Source: an uncultured Saprospiraceae bacterium
Lineage (GTDB): Bacteria > Bacteroidota > Bacteroidia > Chitinophagales > Saprospiraceae
Direction: 5' to 3'
Assembly: GCA_937930025.1 (NCBI GenBank)
Contig: CALGJW010000391.1
Span: 1-34,039, forward strand
Length of the DNA: 34,039 bases
The translations under genes were made by a program, and so were the position numbers. Within the stretch, counting starts at the first letter, position 1. Each line of letters begins with the position of its first letter. Positions 7,679-15,253 of the stretch are shown here, piece after piece. The notes beneath the pieces were generated by a model. It ran no database searches, was not told the origin of the DNA, and saw only the letters and a program-made list of their open reading frames with translations.

Positions 7679-8359
7679 TTAACTCACCTTATCTTGCTTC
7701 AACCGAATAATCTCCGACAAATGCGTATAAATCACAATCGGCACGACAATCGCCGGAAGCAAAACAAATGGAAAATAAAGTAGCGCAATATTAGGTTGAT
7801 CAAATCCAAATTGCTGGAATGGAGTTGGCACTGAAAAAATACCGTTGACCAAAATGAAAAGTATTAAACCAAGCCCAAGGAAGTTCCAAATCAAAAGTAT
7901 ACGGCGAGACATTTTCCCTTTGTAAAATAAGAACCCAATGATAGGCGCAGTGGTGCCTGCTAGAATATCAAAATTACGACCATGGAAGCTCATCAATTCT
8001 GGTACTGCTCCATTTAGGAATAAGTACAGTAATACAATTTCAACAGGAATTCTAATGGTGTGCAGAAAGGTGATGAGATTTGTATTTCTATTTTTCACTA
8101 CCCACTCGATTTGCTTAGGTAGGCAGCCATAAATGATAAGCACTAGATTTGGCAATAGAATAAAAGCGATCCTAGGTGGAAAGCCATCTAATGTCAGATA
8201 AAACGAACTATAAGCAAGCAAGGATTGGATGACTCCGATGACTACTATTGCTAGGGTCAATTTTTTTGGGTTGCCATGAGTGATATGAAAGAAAACAATC
8301 GTAAATATTGCAACGACTAAAAATATAATAGAAATCCAGTTGGGCAATCCTTCTATCAT
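7679..8359 (-). CDS. Multi-spanning membrane protein, uncharacterised
   Basis: 226 residues with about seven hydrophobic helices: near 8-24, 34-52, 64-79, 96-115, 131-146, 152-172 and 191-212. Polar loops are short, apart from a conserved-looking KNRNTNLITFLHTIRIPVE stretch at about 89-107. No transport or enzyme signature is seen. Proteins of this size and topology are common as hypothetical genes in Bacteroidota; I do not recognise a characterised relative. It stands alone, convergent with and directly touching the beta-barrel gene, so the two transcripts must run into each other. ATG start at 8359 with no competing start nearby. Confidence 0.6.
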   Translation of the reverse strand: MIEGLPNWISIIFLVVAIFTIVFFHITHGNPKKLTLAIVVIGVIQSLLAYSSFYLTLDGFPPRIAFILLPNLVLIIYGCLPKQIEWVVKNRNTNLITFLHTIRIPVEIVLLYLFLNGAVPELMSFHGRNFDILAGTTAPIIGFLFYKGKMSRRILLIWNFLGLGLILFILVNGIFSVPTPFQQFGFDQPNIALLYFPFVLLPAIVVPIVIYTHLSEIIRLKQDKVS

Positions 8360-8790
8360 GATGTACGCTTTAAAAATTTTTCAATAAATTATGTATTATT
8401 TGAAATAAGGCCATACGTCAAAAATACGTTGCCGTTTTCTAGAGATCTTCAGGTTGTATGTCACCTTGACATTAGAATAACGTATAGGTAGCCACGAATT
8501 TCACTAATTAACACTAATTAACACTAATTCGAAAAACGTTAAAAAGGCGCAAAATGGCCACGAATTTATTGCTGCGCAATTGCTAATTTTCACGAATTCA
8601 GAACCTGTCGAATCACGCAAATGTCTGAAGTAGGATTTTGTAGAAATAGATTCTCGGATAAGATTTTACGAAAATGTAAATATTCTTTTTATCCCAGAAA
8701 AGAATTAATTCAATCTAAATCACGCCTACGTCATTCGAAACTTTTGATCTCGCCTGGCGGCCAGACAGGCTTTTTAGATTTTGACTTTCT
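8360..8790. other. Non-coding spacer with several short repeats
   Basis: About 430 bases with no supported ORF. It holds the tandem repeat at 8501-8530, a second copy of the GCCACGAATTT word at about 8563 ending in TTCACGAATTC, and a GC-rich hairpin (GCCTG 8752-8756 with CAGGC 8766-8770) followed by TTTTT. Words of the GCCACGAATT...CACGAATT type are common dispersed debris in Bacteroidota spacers. Confidence 0.5.
8501..8530. repeat. Tandem 10-bp repeat, three copies
   Basis: Three consecutive decamers TCACTAATTA, ACACTAATTA and ACACTAATTC differ only at the first or last base. They follow a GCCACGAATT word at 8491-8500 that resembles a diverged fourth unit. Confidence 0.75.
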
Positions 8791-9636
8791 CTAAAAATCC
8801 AACGCAAAGCCCAGTTCCTTTCCTTTTTGAACTAAGGCTTCCGGTAACTCTTTATCATGCTTTAGATAGTTACTGTAGTAGCCAGATGGCCTGGCTCTTA
8901 AACATCGATTCAAATCATTGCAGTACTTCATGTTGTCGGTAACGATATTGAAGTAGGCAAATTTATCATAGTCCTCTCTTTTCGCCTTTGGTGTCGAACC
9001 TTTATGATCAATACGGATATCCAATAGAACGATGTCACCCTTTTTAGAAGGAACCCTTGTGAGCTTGGGATGATTTTCCAATTTATCGTAAAAGGAAATA
9101 CCCAACATTTTTTGAAGCTTCAAAAATGCACGTTGCAACATGTTCATGTGTGCCACTTTATGGTGCTGATCTTCTTTGTCCTTGTGGCTCCCTGGAGCAA
9201 CGGTTATTCCTCCGCCATAAACATCATCATTATCTTGAAAGTACATGGCTGCCATGATCGCATTGAAGTCATCATTCCAATGAAATTTTTCTCCTTGTTC
9301 ATCCAAGAAGGAAGAATCTTTATGCCAAAAGTAAAATCGATTCCTATGTATAGCTGGCTCAGGAAGGACCACCATTTTTTCCCCAAACAAATCTTTAAAG
9401 ACTTGAACATAGCGTTCCGTAAACATCAGCTCAATTAGCTCAGGCATGGTCCTGAATACATCAGTGGTAACGCCTTCGTTAGCATAAGGCGCAGATTCCC
9501 AGGTGCCGTCTTTCAAGGCCTGGGCCATCAATTCTCGGATACGATCGATGGACGCAGGAGTATAAACCTGAGGAACATGCAAAAATCCTTCTCGGAAATA
9601 ATGATCAATCTGACTTTGTGTAAGTATGGATGGCAT
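8791..9636 (-). CDS. Phytanoyl-CoA dioxygenase (PhyH) family Fe(II)/2-oxoglutarate enzyme
   Basis: 281 residues, the usual PhyH-family length. The iron site is visible: H105-K-D107 in FWHKDSSF and the distal His211 in DIRIDHKGS; Arg220 is a candidate for binding 2-oxoglutarate. The N-terminal pattern (LTQSQIDHYFREGFLHVPQVYTP) and the GGGITVAPGSHK block near 141-152 are typical of the family. Such enzymes hydroxylate or halogenate small molecules with O2 and 2-oxoglutarate in the cytoplasm. The substrate cannot be read from the sequence, and the gene stands alone between two large spacers, so context does not help. ATG start at 9636; the IDHYFREGF element that begins PhyH domains starts at residue 10, which supports this start. 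Confidence 0.85.
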   Translation of the reverse strand: MPSILTQSQIDHYFREGFLHVPQVYTPASIDRIRELMAQALKDGTWESAPYANEGVTTDVFRTMPELIELMFTERYVQVFKDLFGEKMVVLPEPAIHRNRFYFWHKDSSFLDEQGEKFHWNDDFNAIMAAMYFQDNDDVYGGGITVAPGSHKDKEDQHHKVAHMNMLQRAFLKLQKMLGISFYDKLENHPKLTRVPSKKGDIVLLDIRIDHKGSTPKAKREDYDKFAYFNIVTDNMKYCNDLNRCLRARPSGYYSNYLKHDKELPEALVQKGKELGFALDF

Positions 9637-9792
9637 AACAGGGAAATTTCGATGGTAAATATAGGCAGGATTTCAGGATTTGCATGGGAGTTTTGCCCTA
9701 AACAAAGGAATTGCAATCAACTGCTCAATTCTATAGGATTTACAAATGCTATTTCCATTAACCCTTTCAACATTTAACCGTATCTTCACATT

Positions 9793-9906
9793 ACGAAAAA
9801 AAAGAATATTGTCTTTTTTTTAACATTCCTATCAGGAACCGTGCAAGCAAATCGAATTACGACTACAGGAAATTTTATTGGACAAGACAAACCAACAGGC
9901 TATTAG
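9793..9906 (+). pseudogene. Possible remnant of a small exported protein gene
   Basis: Reading from ACG at 9793 gives a 37-codon frame whose N-terminus looks like a signal peptide: KKKNIVFFLTFLSGTVQA, then about 18 polar residues and a stop. There is no ATG, GTG or TTG at the front; the ACG could be a mutated ATG, and an ATT precedes it. It may be a decayed gene start or chance in a poly-A/poly-T stretch. Low confidence. Confidence 0.2.
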
Positions 9907-10058
9907 TCAGGTTTAAACGAAATGATTTTTTTCATAATTGTAACCTTATCTGTTGGGTAAACTAGGAAATCGAAGCTAAAATTTTTAGTAGCTGAGATAT
10001 TCACAAGTTTTCCACATCAACCAATAGGTTTACTAACAATCAAATTTTTCAAACCGAT

Positions 10059-10088
10059 TTTGAATCACCAAATTTAAAGCTAGTTTTG
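10059..10088 (+). promoter_or_regulatory. dnaB promoter (TTTG-N18-TAGTTTTG)
   Basis: TTTG at 10059-10062 and TAGTTTTG at 10081-10088, separated by 18 bases, match the Bacteroidota primary sigma consensus TTTG/TAnnTTTG exactly. The start codon of dnaB lies 31 bases downstream. Confidence 0.75.
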
Positions 10089-10119
10089 AGCTCGGAAAAA
10101 CGACGACCAACGCAACACT

Positions 10120-11631
10120 ATGGCAGATACCAATCAAATCAAAAAGCTTCGGGACGATCCTAGAAACGGATCTACTAATGACCTGACGAACTATGTTTTC
10201 GGAAAGGTTCAACCACAGGCGTTGCCGCTGGAGGAGGCTGTTTTGGGGGCTATCATGCTAGACAAGGACGCACTAGCAGTTGTACTTGATATTCTTCAAC
10301 CCGAATCATTTTATTCTGAGGGGAACCAAAAGATCTTTCGAGTGATGCTCGAGTTATTTGAGAAGACACAGCCAGTCGATCTTTTGACGGTAACTGAATC
10401 CTTGAAAAAGAAAGGAGAACTAGACGTAGTAGGTGGACCTTATTATCTTGTCGATCTAACGAACAAAGTTGCCTCTGCCGCAAACATTGAATATCATGCA
10501 CGTATAATTTCTCAGAAACATATTCAAAGAGAACTGATCTCTGTTTCCACGCGAACCATTAAAGATGCTTACGAAGATACCACTGATGTCTTCGATCTTT
10601 TAGATTCTGCGGAGCAAGGCTTGTTTGATATCACTCAGCAAAATCTTTCCCGTAGTTACGAGAAGATGAGTACGCTAGCAGGACAGGCATTAAAAAGACT
10701 GGAAGAGCTTTCGGAAAAAGATGAAGGGCTGACCGGTGTTCCATCTGGATTTACCGAATTAGATCGATTAACTTCCGGGTGGCAGCAGTCGGATTTGATT
10801 ATCGTGGCAGCTCGTCCAGGTATGGGAAAAACCTCCTTCACCTTGGCAGTGGCTAGAAATGCCGCTATGGATTTCAATAAACCCGTGGCTTTTTTCTCCT
10901 TAGAGATGTCCTCCATACAATTGGCGCAACGTCTGATTTCCATGGAAGCCGAAATTACTGGTTCCAAGTTAAGAGATGGAAAATTAGATGACGACGATTG
11001 GAAGAACGTGCACTCCGCAGTAGAGAAAGTTGGAGAAGCACCCATCTTCATCGATGATACACCAGGTATCAATATTTTCGAATTACGTGCAAAATGCCGT
11101 CGTTTGAAAATGCAACATGATATTCAATTAGTGATGATCGATTACTTACAATTGATGACCGCCGGAGCCACGAACAAGCAAGGAAATCGAGAACAAGAGA
11201 TATCTGCTATTTCAAGAGCATTAAAAGGAATGGCCAAGGAATTAAATATTCCTGTGATTGCACTTTCGCAGTTGTCTCGGGCAGTGGAAATGAGAGGAGG
11301 AGATAAGCGACCAATGCTTTCTGACCTTCGGGAATCTGGAGCGATTGAGCAGGATGCAGATATTGTTTCCTTTATCTATCGTCCGGAGTATTATCAAATA
11401 CTAGAAGACGAAGAAGGAAATTCCATGAAAGGTGTGGGTGAAATTATAGTGGCCAAACACAGGAATGGTGCGACGGACACCGTTAAACTTAGATTTATCG
11501 ATTACTGCGCAAAATTCACCAATCTGGACGATCCCAACTTCAGCGATCTTTCGGACACTACTTACAATAATAACAATCCCAATATCATCACCATGCCTTC
11601 TCGTATCAACGATGAGGATGTTCCATTTTAG
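10120..11631 (+). CDS. dnaB: Replicative DNA helicase DnaB
   Basis: 503 residues. The N-terminal DnaB domain (about 31-135, beginning with PQALPLEEAVLGAIMLDKDA) is followed by the RecA-like motor domain (about 200-470). Walker A is ARPGMGKTS at 231-239, Walker B is VMIDYLQLM with Asp341, and the LSQLSRAVEMRGGDKRP and DLRESGAIEQDAD blocks of the helicase core are complete. It unwinds DNA ahead of the replisome as a hexameric ring, loaded at the origin. No intein interrupts the Walker or other motifs, a point worth noting because dnaB is a common intein site. The acidic tail ending in EDVPF is usual in this phylum. It has a strong-looking promoter and is followed after 8 bases by the pseudouridine synthase gene, so they form an operon. 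Confidence 0.97.
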   Translation: MADTNQIKKLRDDPRNGSTNDLTNYVFGKVQPQALPLEEAVLGAIMLDKDALAVVLDILQPESFYSEGNQKIFRVMLELFEKTQPVDLLTVTESLKKKGELDVVGGPYYLVDLTNKVASAANIEYHARIISQKHIQRELISVSTRTIKDAYEDTTDVFDLLDSAEQGLFDITQQNLSRSYEKMSTLAGQALKRLEELSEKDEGLTGVPSGFTELDRLTSGWQQSDLIIVAARPGMGKTSFTLAVARNAAMDFNKPVAFFSLEMSSIQLAQRLISMEAEITGSKLRDGKLDDDDWKNVHSAVEKVGEAPIFIDDTPGINIFELRAKCRRLKMQHDIQLVMIDYLQLMTAGATNKQGNREQEISAISRALKGMAKELNIPVIALSQLSRAVEMRGGDKRPMLSDLRESGAIEQDADIVSFIYRPEYYQILEDEEGNSMKGVGEIIVAKHRNGATDTVKLRFIDYCAKFTNLDDPNFSDLSDTTYNNNNPNIITMPSRINDEDVPF

Positions 11632-11639
11632 CAATAACT

Positions 11640-12371
11640 ATGTCTGAAGAGCAAGAAGCTGGAATGCGACTAAACAAATATGTCGCGCATTGTGGACTAG
11701 GTTCCAGACGGAAGGCTGCCGATTGGGTGAAGGCTGGAAAAGTAAAAGTAAATGGCGCAGTAGAAATCAATCCAGCGATATTAGTCAAAGAAGGAGATAT
11801 CGTAGAATACGGCGGAAAAGTGATCACTCCTGAGAAAAATTTGGTTTACATATTGATGAATAAGCCCAAGAATACCATCACTACCATGGATGATGAAAAA
11901 GGGCGTACGACAGTGATGGATATATTAAAGGGAAAAATTGAAGAACGCATTTTCCCTGTAGGTCGATTAGATAGAGATACCGTTGGATTATTGATGTTGA
12001 CGAACGATGGTGATTTGGCCAAACGTTTGACTCACCCAAGTCATGAAGTTTCTAAAGTTTACGAGGCTGTTTTGGATAAAGAACTTTCGGAAGCTGATTT
12101 CAATAAAATAAAGGCGGGTCAAGATTTAGAAGATGGTCGAGCAGATGTGGATTGGATCAATTATCCAGACCCTAAGAATAAAAAAATAGCTCGCTTGGAA
12201 ATTCACATTGGTCGCAATAGAATAGTGCGACGCATTTTTAAGGAAGTGGGTTATACCGTTGTCAAGTTAGATCGTATTTATTTCGCGGGCTTGACCAAGA
12301 AGCATTTGGCTCGAGGGCGTTGGCGACATCTGACGAAGGAAGAGGTTGGGAAATTGAAGCATTTTTCGTAA
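11640..12371 (+). CDS. rluB: 23S rRNA pseudouridine synthase, RluB/RsuA family
   Basis: 243 residues. An S4 RNA-binding domain (about 9-60: MRLNKYVAHCGLGSRRKAADWVKAG...VNG) precedes the catalytic domain with the signature GRLDRDTVGLLMLTNDG and catalytic Asp111. RluB converts U2605 of 23S rRNA to pseudouridine; RluF and RsuA are related, so the exact target site is inferred from the overall similarity and not shown. The long charged C-terminal tail of proteobacterial RluB is missing, which is usual for short members. It lies 8 bases after dnaB in the same operon. The ATG at 11640 is followed by a short acidic leader before the S4 domain. Confidence 0.9.
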   Translation: MSEEQEAGMRLNKYVAHCGLGSRRKAADWVKAGKVKVNGAVEINPAILVKEGDIVEYGGKVITPEKNLVYILMNKPKNTITTMDDEKGRTTVMDILKGKIEERIFPVGRLDRDTVGLLMLTNDGDLAKRLTHPSHEVSKVYEAVLDKELSEADFNKIKAGQDLEDGRADVDWINYPDPKNKKIARLEIHIGRNRIVRRIFKEVGYTVVKLDRIYFAGLTKKHLARGRWRHLTKEEVGKLKHFS

Positions 12372-12397
12372 CGCTTACTGGAGTCTTAAAAATGAAG

Positions 12398-12418
12398 CCT
12401 AGTTCATTATAAACTAGG
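12398..12418 (+). terminator. Weak terminator-like hairpin after rluB
   Basis: CCTAGTT (12398-12404) pairs with AACTAGG (12412-12418) around a 7-nt loop. It is followed by ACTTCTTTCC, not a clean T run, so termination here is uncertain. Confidence 0.35.
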
Positions 12419-12699
12419 ACTTCTTTCCAGGCGTAAATAATCTAAAAACAGGGTTTTTTAGGGTGTTCAAGGGGTTTGTTAATTTTAAGTTGATTCGTTT
12501 GGATTAAATGTTACCCTTGGTTTTATTTTATTTCTTTGAAAAGCAACTTATTTACGAAATACGATTTACGATTTCGAAAATACGGTGATCGAAAATGCGT
12601 AGATGTTTGAATTTAAAAATCCTAATTCTGACGATTTCACGTGATTGTCTGAATTGGGTTCGTTGGGATTATAGGATTGGGGTTGATTGCGCGGGTTAC

Positions 12700-12757
12700 A
12701 CGAACCCACACCTTGTAGAGACGCAAAGCATTGCGTCTCTACAAGGTGTGGGTTCGT
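12700..12757. repeat. 58-bp palindromic element: 27-bp perfect arms, 4-base loop
   Basis: The left arm (12700-12726) begins ACGAACCCACACC and ends GTAGAGACGCAA; the right arm (12731-12757) is its exact reverse complement; the loop is AGCA. No T run follows on either side, so it is not a typical terminator. Palindromes with a GTAGAGACGCAA core are, from memory, recurrent dispersed elements in some bacterial genomes; the copy number here is unknown. Confidence 0.85.
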
Positions 12758-12849
12758 AAATCGTGGGATTCCCCTAGGTCCAATTACCCTATGTTTGTAA
12801 TTTCGAAATTAGGTCGTTGGTATTATTCTACATTGGAAACACGCTATTC

Positions 12850-12911
12850 GGTATTGCTCCGCAGGAATTGAACTAATTGCTGCGAAGCAAATTGCGGCAA
12901 AGGCAATTGAA
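12850..12911. repeat. CAATTG-containing repeat cluster
   Basis: GGAATTGAACTAA (12864-12876) and GGCAATTGAACTAA (12902-12915) form a near direct repeat. Between them are a small hairpin TTGC...GCAA and the word GCGGCAA. It resembles the spacers at 6690-6807 and 33165-33220. Confidence 0.45.
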
Positions 12912-13559
12912 CTAAACATTCAAATATTTCCTAACCGCCCCCACCCTATTATTCACCTCCAGTTTTTTATAAATCTTATACGTCAATGACTTCACCGTAT
13001 TTTCGGAAATATTGAGCCTTTTGCTGATCTCCTTATTTAGATATCCGACCGCTATTAAGTCCAATACTTCAATCTCTCTCGGCGTCAATTTTTTGATCTT
13101 CAATAATTCTTCCATGGGTTGCTTGAATTTTTCAAGCATTGCATTCATCAACTTTGGACTTAGAATGAATTGCGATTTTTGAATTTGGTCAATAATTTCA
13201 AAAGGTGCTTTTTCAAATTCTGATTTTAAAATCAAAGCGCTGGAACCAAATTTCAAACATTCATACACAACCTTTAAATTCAATTTATCTAGGACCAAGA
13301 AAAATTTTAGCCTTGGAAATTCTTGCAATTGCTTTAGCATTACATCCAGTGCATATTTTTCATCACTAGTTGTTTTTAAATAAAAAAGAATAATCAAATT
13401 GTCCGGATCAAAAGTTGGTTCCGTGAGTGTTAAGCTTAAGTGCGATTTAAGCACCAAATGAATCTTTGTGTGAGGGATAACCTGTGCACAGAGCCAACTA
13501 CAAAATTGCTTATCGTTGGAAACTAACAGAATCTGTTGGCTTGGCTTTTTGGGATTCAC
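12912..13559 (-). CDS. LuxR/NarL-type transcription regulator with degenerate receiver domain
   Basis: 215 residues. The C-terminal 60 residues are a LuxR-type helix-turn-helix: LTPREIEVLDLIAVGYLNKEI followed by SENTVKSLTYKIYKKLEV. The N-terminal 125 residues keep the strand/helix rhythm of a response-regulator receiver (LLVSND, DNLIILFYL, LKFFLVLD, FGSSALILKS). However, the place of the phosphorylated Asp is taken by Phe59/Tyr60 and the acidic pair near the first strand is reduced to N15-D16, so normal phospho-activation is unlikely. The start is GTG (13557-13559); no ATG occurs before the first strand. It is downstream on the same strand of the anti-sigma and sigma genes with a 98-base gap, and may belong to the same regulatory unit as the CHAT locus (inference). 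Confidence 0.85.
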   Translation of the reverse strand: MNPKKPSQQILLVSNDKQFCSWLCAQVIPHTKIHLVLKSHLSLTLTEPTFDPDNLIILFYLKTTSDEKYALDVMLKQLQEFPRLKFFLVLDKLNLKVVYECLKFGSSALILKSEFEKAPFEIIDQIQKSQFILSPKLMNAMLEKFKQPMEELLKIKKLTPREIEVLDLIAVGYLNKEISKRLNISENTVKSLTYKIYKKLEVNNRVGAVRKYLNV

Positions 13560-13657
13560 TGGGCTTATTTAAAATATCGAAGCCTGCGACACACGCCTCT
13601 TTAATAGGTTGAAAAATCAAGACAAATCGTTACCTATATTTTGAGAAAAAGTAGTGC

Positions 13658-14347
13658 TTATTTGCAATCGGTTGAAACCTGGGAGATTTCTGCCTTAGAT
13701 TGGAAAGCCTGGGTTAGGGTAAATAAACATTCGTAATTTTTGTATTTACTCTTTAGAAATAATTTCCCCGCCTCTTCATACTTTTCTTGTTGGCCTTGTT
13801 GGCCCTGTTGGAACAAAGCATGGGCTAGCCAAAAATTAGCTTCAGCCGTTTTGAAAAAATCAGGTTGTGTTTCAAGGAATGTGCGAAGGGTTGTTTCACT
13901 TTTTACGAAGTCGTTTAATTCAAAATAATATTTGCCTTGAGAGAATAAATCAAGAGTGCTTACATCCGTAGAGCGAACTTTATCTTCATAGATCGGTCGC
14001 TCATAGAAGGCGTATAGCGCTTCGCTATCTACAGCTGGATTGAAACTTTTTTGTACGATAAAATAGGCAATCACTAAAACAAGTAAAGCTGCTGCCATAT
14101 ATAGCCACTTGCGATTATATCCTCTTGAGACTTTTAGTTTTTGAACTTCATTGCCATACACCTTCTGCTTCACCTGAGCCAATAGCTCTTGTTCCAAGAT
14201 ATCTTCTGAAAGAGTATTAACCGCCTTGTAGTTTTTCACTACATTCATTGCATCAGAGTTTTCTTTTAACAAAGCTTCAAACTTTGCTTTCTCAGACTCG
14301 GACAATTGTCCAGCCATATATTGATCTATGTAGTCTGCTATATTCAT
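13658..14347 (-). CDS. Membrane anti-sigma-like protein with TPR-like C-terminus
   Basis: 229 residues from the ATG at 14347. The ORF is open upstream, but this ATG overlaps the sigma factor stop as ATGA (14344-14347) and begins a sensible N-terminus. Residues 1-75 are a soluble helical segment (MNIADYIDQYMAGQLSESEKAKFEA pattern), typical of the zinc-free anti-sigma domains of Bacteroidota ECF systems. One transmembrane helix follows at about 81-99 (WLYMAAALLVLVIAYFIV). The remaining 130 residues face the periplasm and contain TPR-like helices (FSQGKYYFELNDFVKSETTLRTFLE, then AEANFWLAHALFQQG). A QQGQQGQQ run is present near 180. The expected role is to hold the partner sigma factor at the membrane until a signal on the outside releases it. 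No sequence family is certain; the call rests on layout and coupling. Confidence 0.72.
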   Translation of the reverse strand: MNIADYIDQYMAGQLSESEKAKFEALLKENSDAMNVVKNYKAVNTLSEDILEQELLAQVKQKVYGNEVQKLKVSRGYNRKWLYMAAALLVLVIAYFIVQKSFNPAVDSEALYAFYERPIYEDKVRSTDVSTLDLFSQGKYYFELNDFVKSETTLRTFLETQPDFFKTAEANFWLAHALFQQGQQGQQEKYEEAGKLFLKSKYKNYECLFTLTQAFQSKAEISQVSTDCK

Positions 14348-14925
14348 AGTGACAATAGATTTTTGAGTTGCGGATGTTCTTCCAAATAATTCGAAAGTTC
14401 CTTCATACAATTGTACTTCTTCTTCCGTACCATCCCTTCACTCTTATAATTCAACTGTGTTGCAATTTCAGCCATTTTGAAATTAGATGCCCAAAGCATC
14501 AAAACTTCTTTGCAATTTTTCCCCAACTTACTCAATACCTTATCCAAGTTCTCCGATCGCTCCTCTTCTATTAACCGCAAGTCCACCGAAGGAGTTTCAT
14601 CTTTTAGGTTAAAATCTTCTGGCAGTTCCCTTGGCAATTTATTGCGCTTTCGCAATTCCTGCACCCAAAGGTTTCTAGCAATTCCAGCTAGATAGTTATT
14701 CAAGCTCCCATTAATGGTCAGCTCTTTATTCTTCATGACCGTCTTCAAAAACTGCACAAGCGTAAAGCTCAGGATAGAACGAAAGTCCTCTTCCGATCCA
14801 TTACCCACCCTTAGTATTTTCTTTATGGTATTTTGAAGATGTTGGTCATCATACAACTGTGCAATGATTCTATCGCGGCCGGCAGTACCGGAACGAATGG
14901 AGTTGATCATTTCACTAAGTTGCAT
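14344..14925 (-). CDS. ECF-type RNA polymerase sigma factor
   Basis: 193 residues from the ATG at 14925. The frame also has a TTG start at 14961 that would add 12 residues; ATG is preferred because TTG starts are rare in this phylum. Region 2 lies at about 45-98, with the core NNYLAGIARNLWVQELRKRNK. Region 4 lies at about 128-182, where VLMLWASNFKMAEIATQL and SEGMVRKKKYNCMKEL form the helix-turn-helix. Regions 1 and 3 are absent, which defines the ECF type. Its stop overlaps the start of the membrane anti-sigma-like gene by four bases, a standard sigma/anti-sigma arrangement. Directly upstream is a relic of a CHAT gene, then the intact CHAT locus, so the sigma factor probably controls exported proteins of this region (inference). 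Confidence 0.85.
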   Translation of the reverse strand: MQLSEMINSIRSGTAGRDRIIAQLYDDQHLQNTIKKILRVGNGSEEDFRSILSFTLVQFLKTVMKNKELTINGSLNNYLAGIARNLWVQELRKRNKLPRELPEDFNLKDETPSVDLRLIEEERSENLDKVLSKLGKNCKEVLMLWASNFKMAEIATQLNYKSEGMVRKKKYNCMKELSNYLEEHPQLKNLLSL

Positions 14926-15086
14926 CGCTTTGTCTGAGGTTATGTTAGACTTTGAGGTCAAAGTGTTCCCTTTGGGAGCAAGATAATAAATGATTGGGAA
15001 AAACTTTAGTTTACTGTTATATACAAATCGTTGATGGATAAAGGATTTTGGGGGATAAAAAAAAATGGCTGTTTTTAAATAATGAA

Positions 15087-15179
15087 TTAATTTAAGTAGA
15101 CATTGGGGTTTCCCTCCAGGACGAAGCCTGCCCAGTCTTTTAGGGTGTAGTTGGGGATTGATTTGGAAATTTGGCCATC
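15087..15179 (-). pseudogene. Relic of the 3' end of a second CHAT protease gene
   Basis: Read on the minus strand this segment encodes PNYTLKDWAGFVLEGNPN followed by VYLN and a stop (15087-15089). The intact CHAT protein ends PNYSLKDWAGFVLEGNPN followed by VFLK, so 19 of the last 22 residues agree. Upstream the similarity fades, and an in-frame stop occurs at 15180-15182, so nothing more of the protein is left. The DNA also aligns with 15617-15690 without gaps over most of its length. It is in the same orientation as the intact gene and lies about 160 bases upstream of the sigma factor ATG. Confidence 0.85.
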
Positions 15180-15253
15180 CTAGTTTTGGAAATCGGCAAA
15201 TAACATGTAGCTTAGTTGTTGTAGAATTTGTTTTACCTCAAAAATCAAATCAA

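Larger units (their letters stand above)
9637..10119. other. Spacer upstream of dnaB
   Basis: About 480 bases without an intact gene. It holds a signal-peptide-like open segment without a normal start (9793-9906), two sequences one base off the DnaA box TTATNCACA (9997-10005 and 10008-10016), and the dnaB promoter at 10059-10088. Confidence 0.5.
12372..12911. other. Long repeat-rich spacer between rluB and the LuxR-type gene
   Basis: About 540 bases without a supported gene. It contains the weak hairpin after rluB, degraded direct repeats of the type ATACGATTTACGATTT (near 12555-12575), the long palindrome at 12700-12757, and a CAATTG-rich repeat (12850-12911) that runs to the stop of the LuxR-type gene. 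Confidence 0.5.

Noticed and set aside
8752-8775. Terminator for the PhyH gene (GCCTG/CAGGC hairpin plus TTTTT)
   Set aside because: The T run follows on the plus strand, whereas the PhyH gene is on the minus strand; it would not serve that gene.
9070-9438. 122-codon plus-strand ORF opposite the PhyH gene
   Set aside because: It lies wholly within the strongly supported PhyH gene and has no family features.
9961-10120. Chromosomal origin (oriC) upstream of dnaB
   Set aside because: Only two imperfect DnaA boxes, no clear unwinding element, and no dnaA, dnaN or gidA neighbours.
10120-11631. Possible intein in dnaB
   Set aside because: The motor domain motifs run without interruption and the length (503 residues) is that of an intein-free DnaB.
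12555-12757. CRISPR array
   Set aside because: The repeats there are one palindrome and short degenerate direct repeats; there is no regular repeat-spacer pattern and no cas gene.
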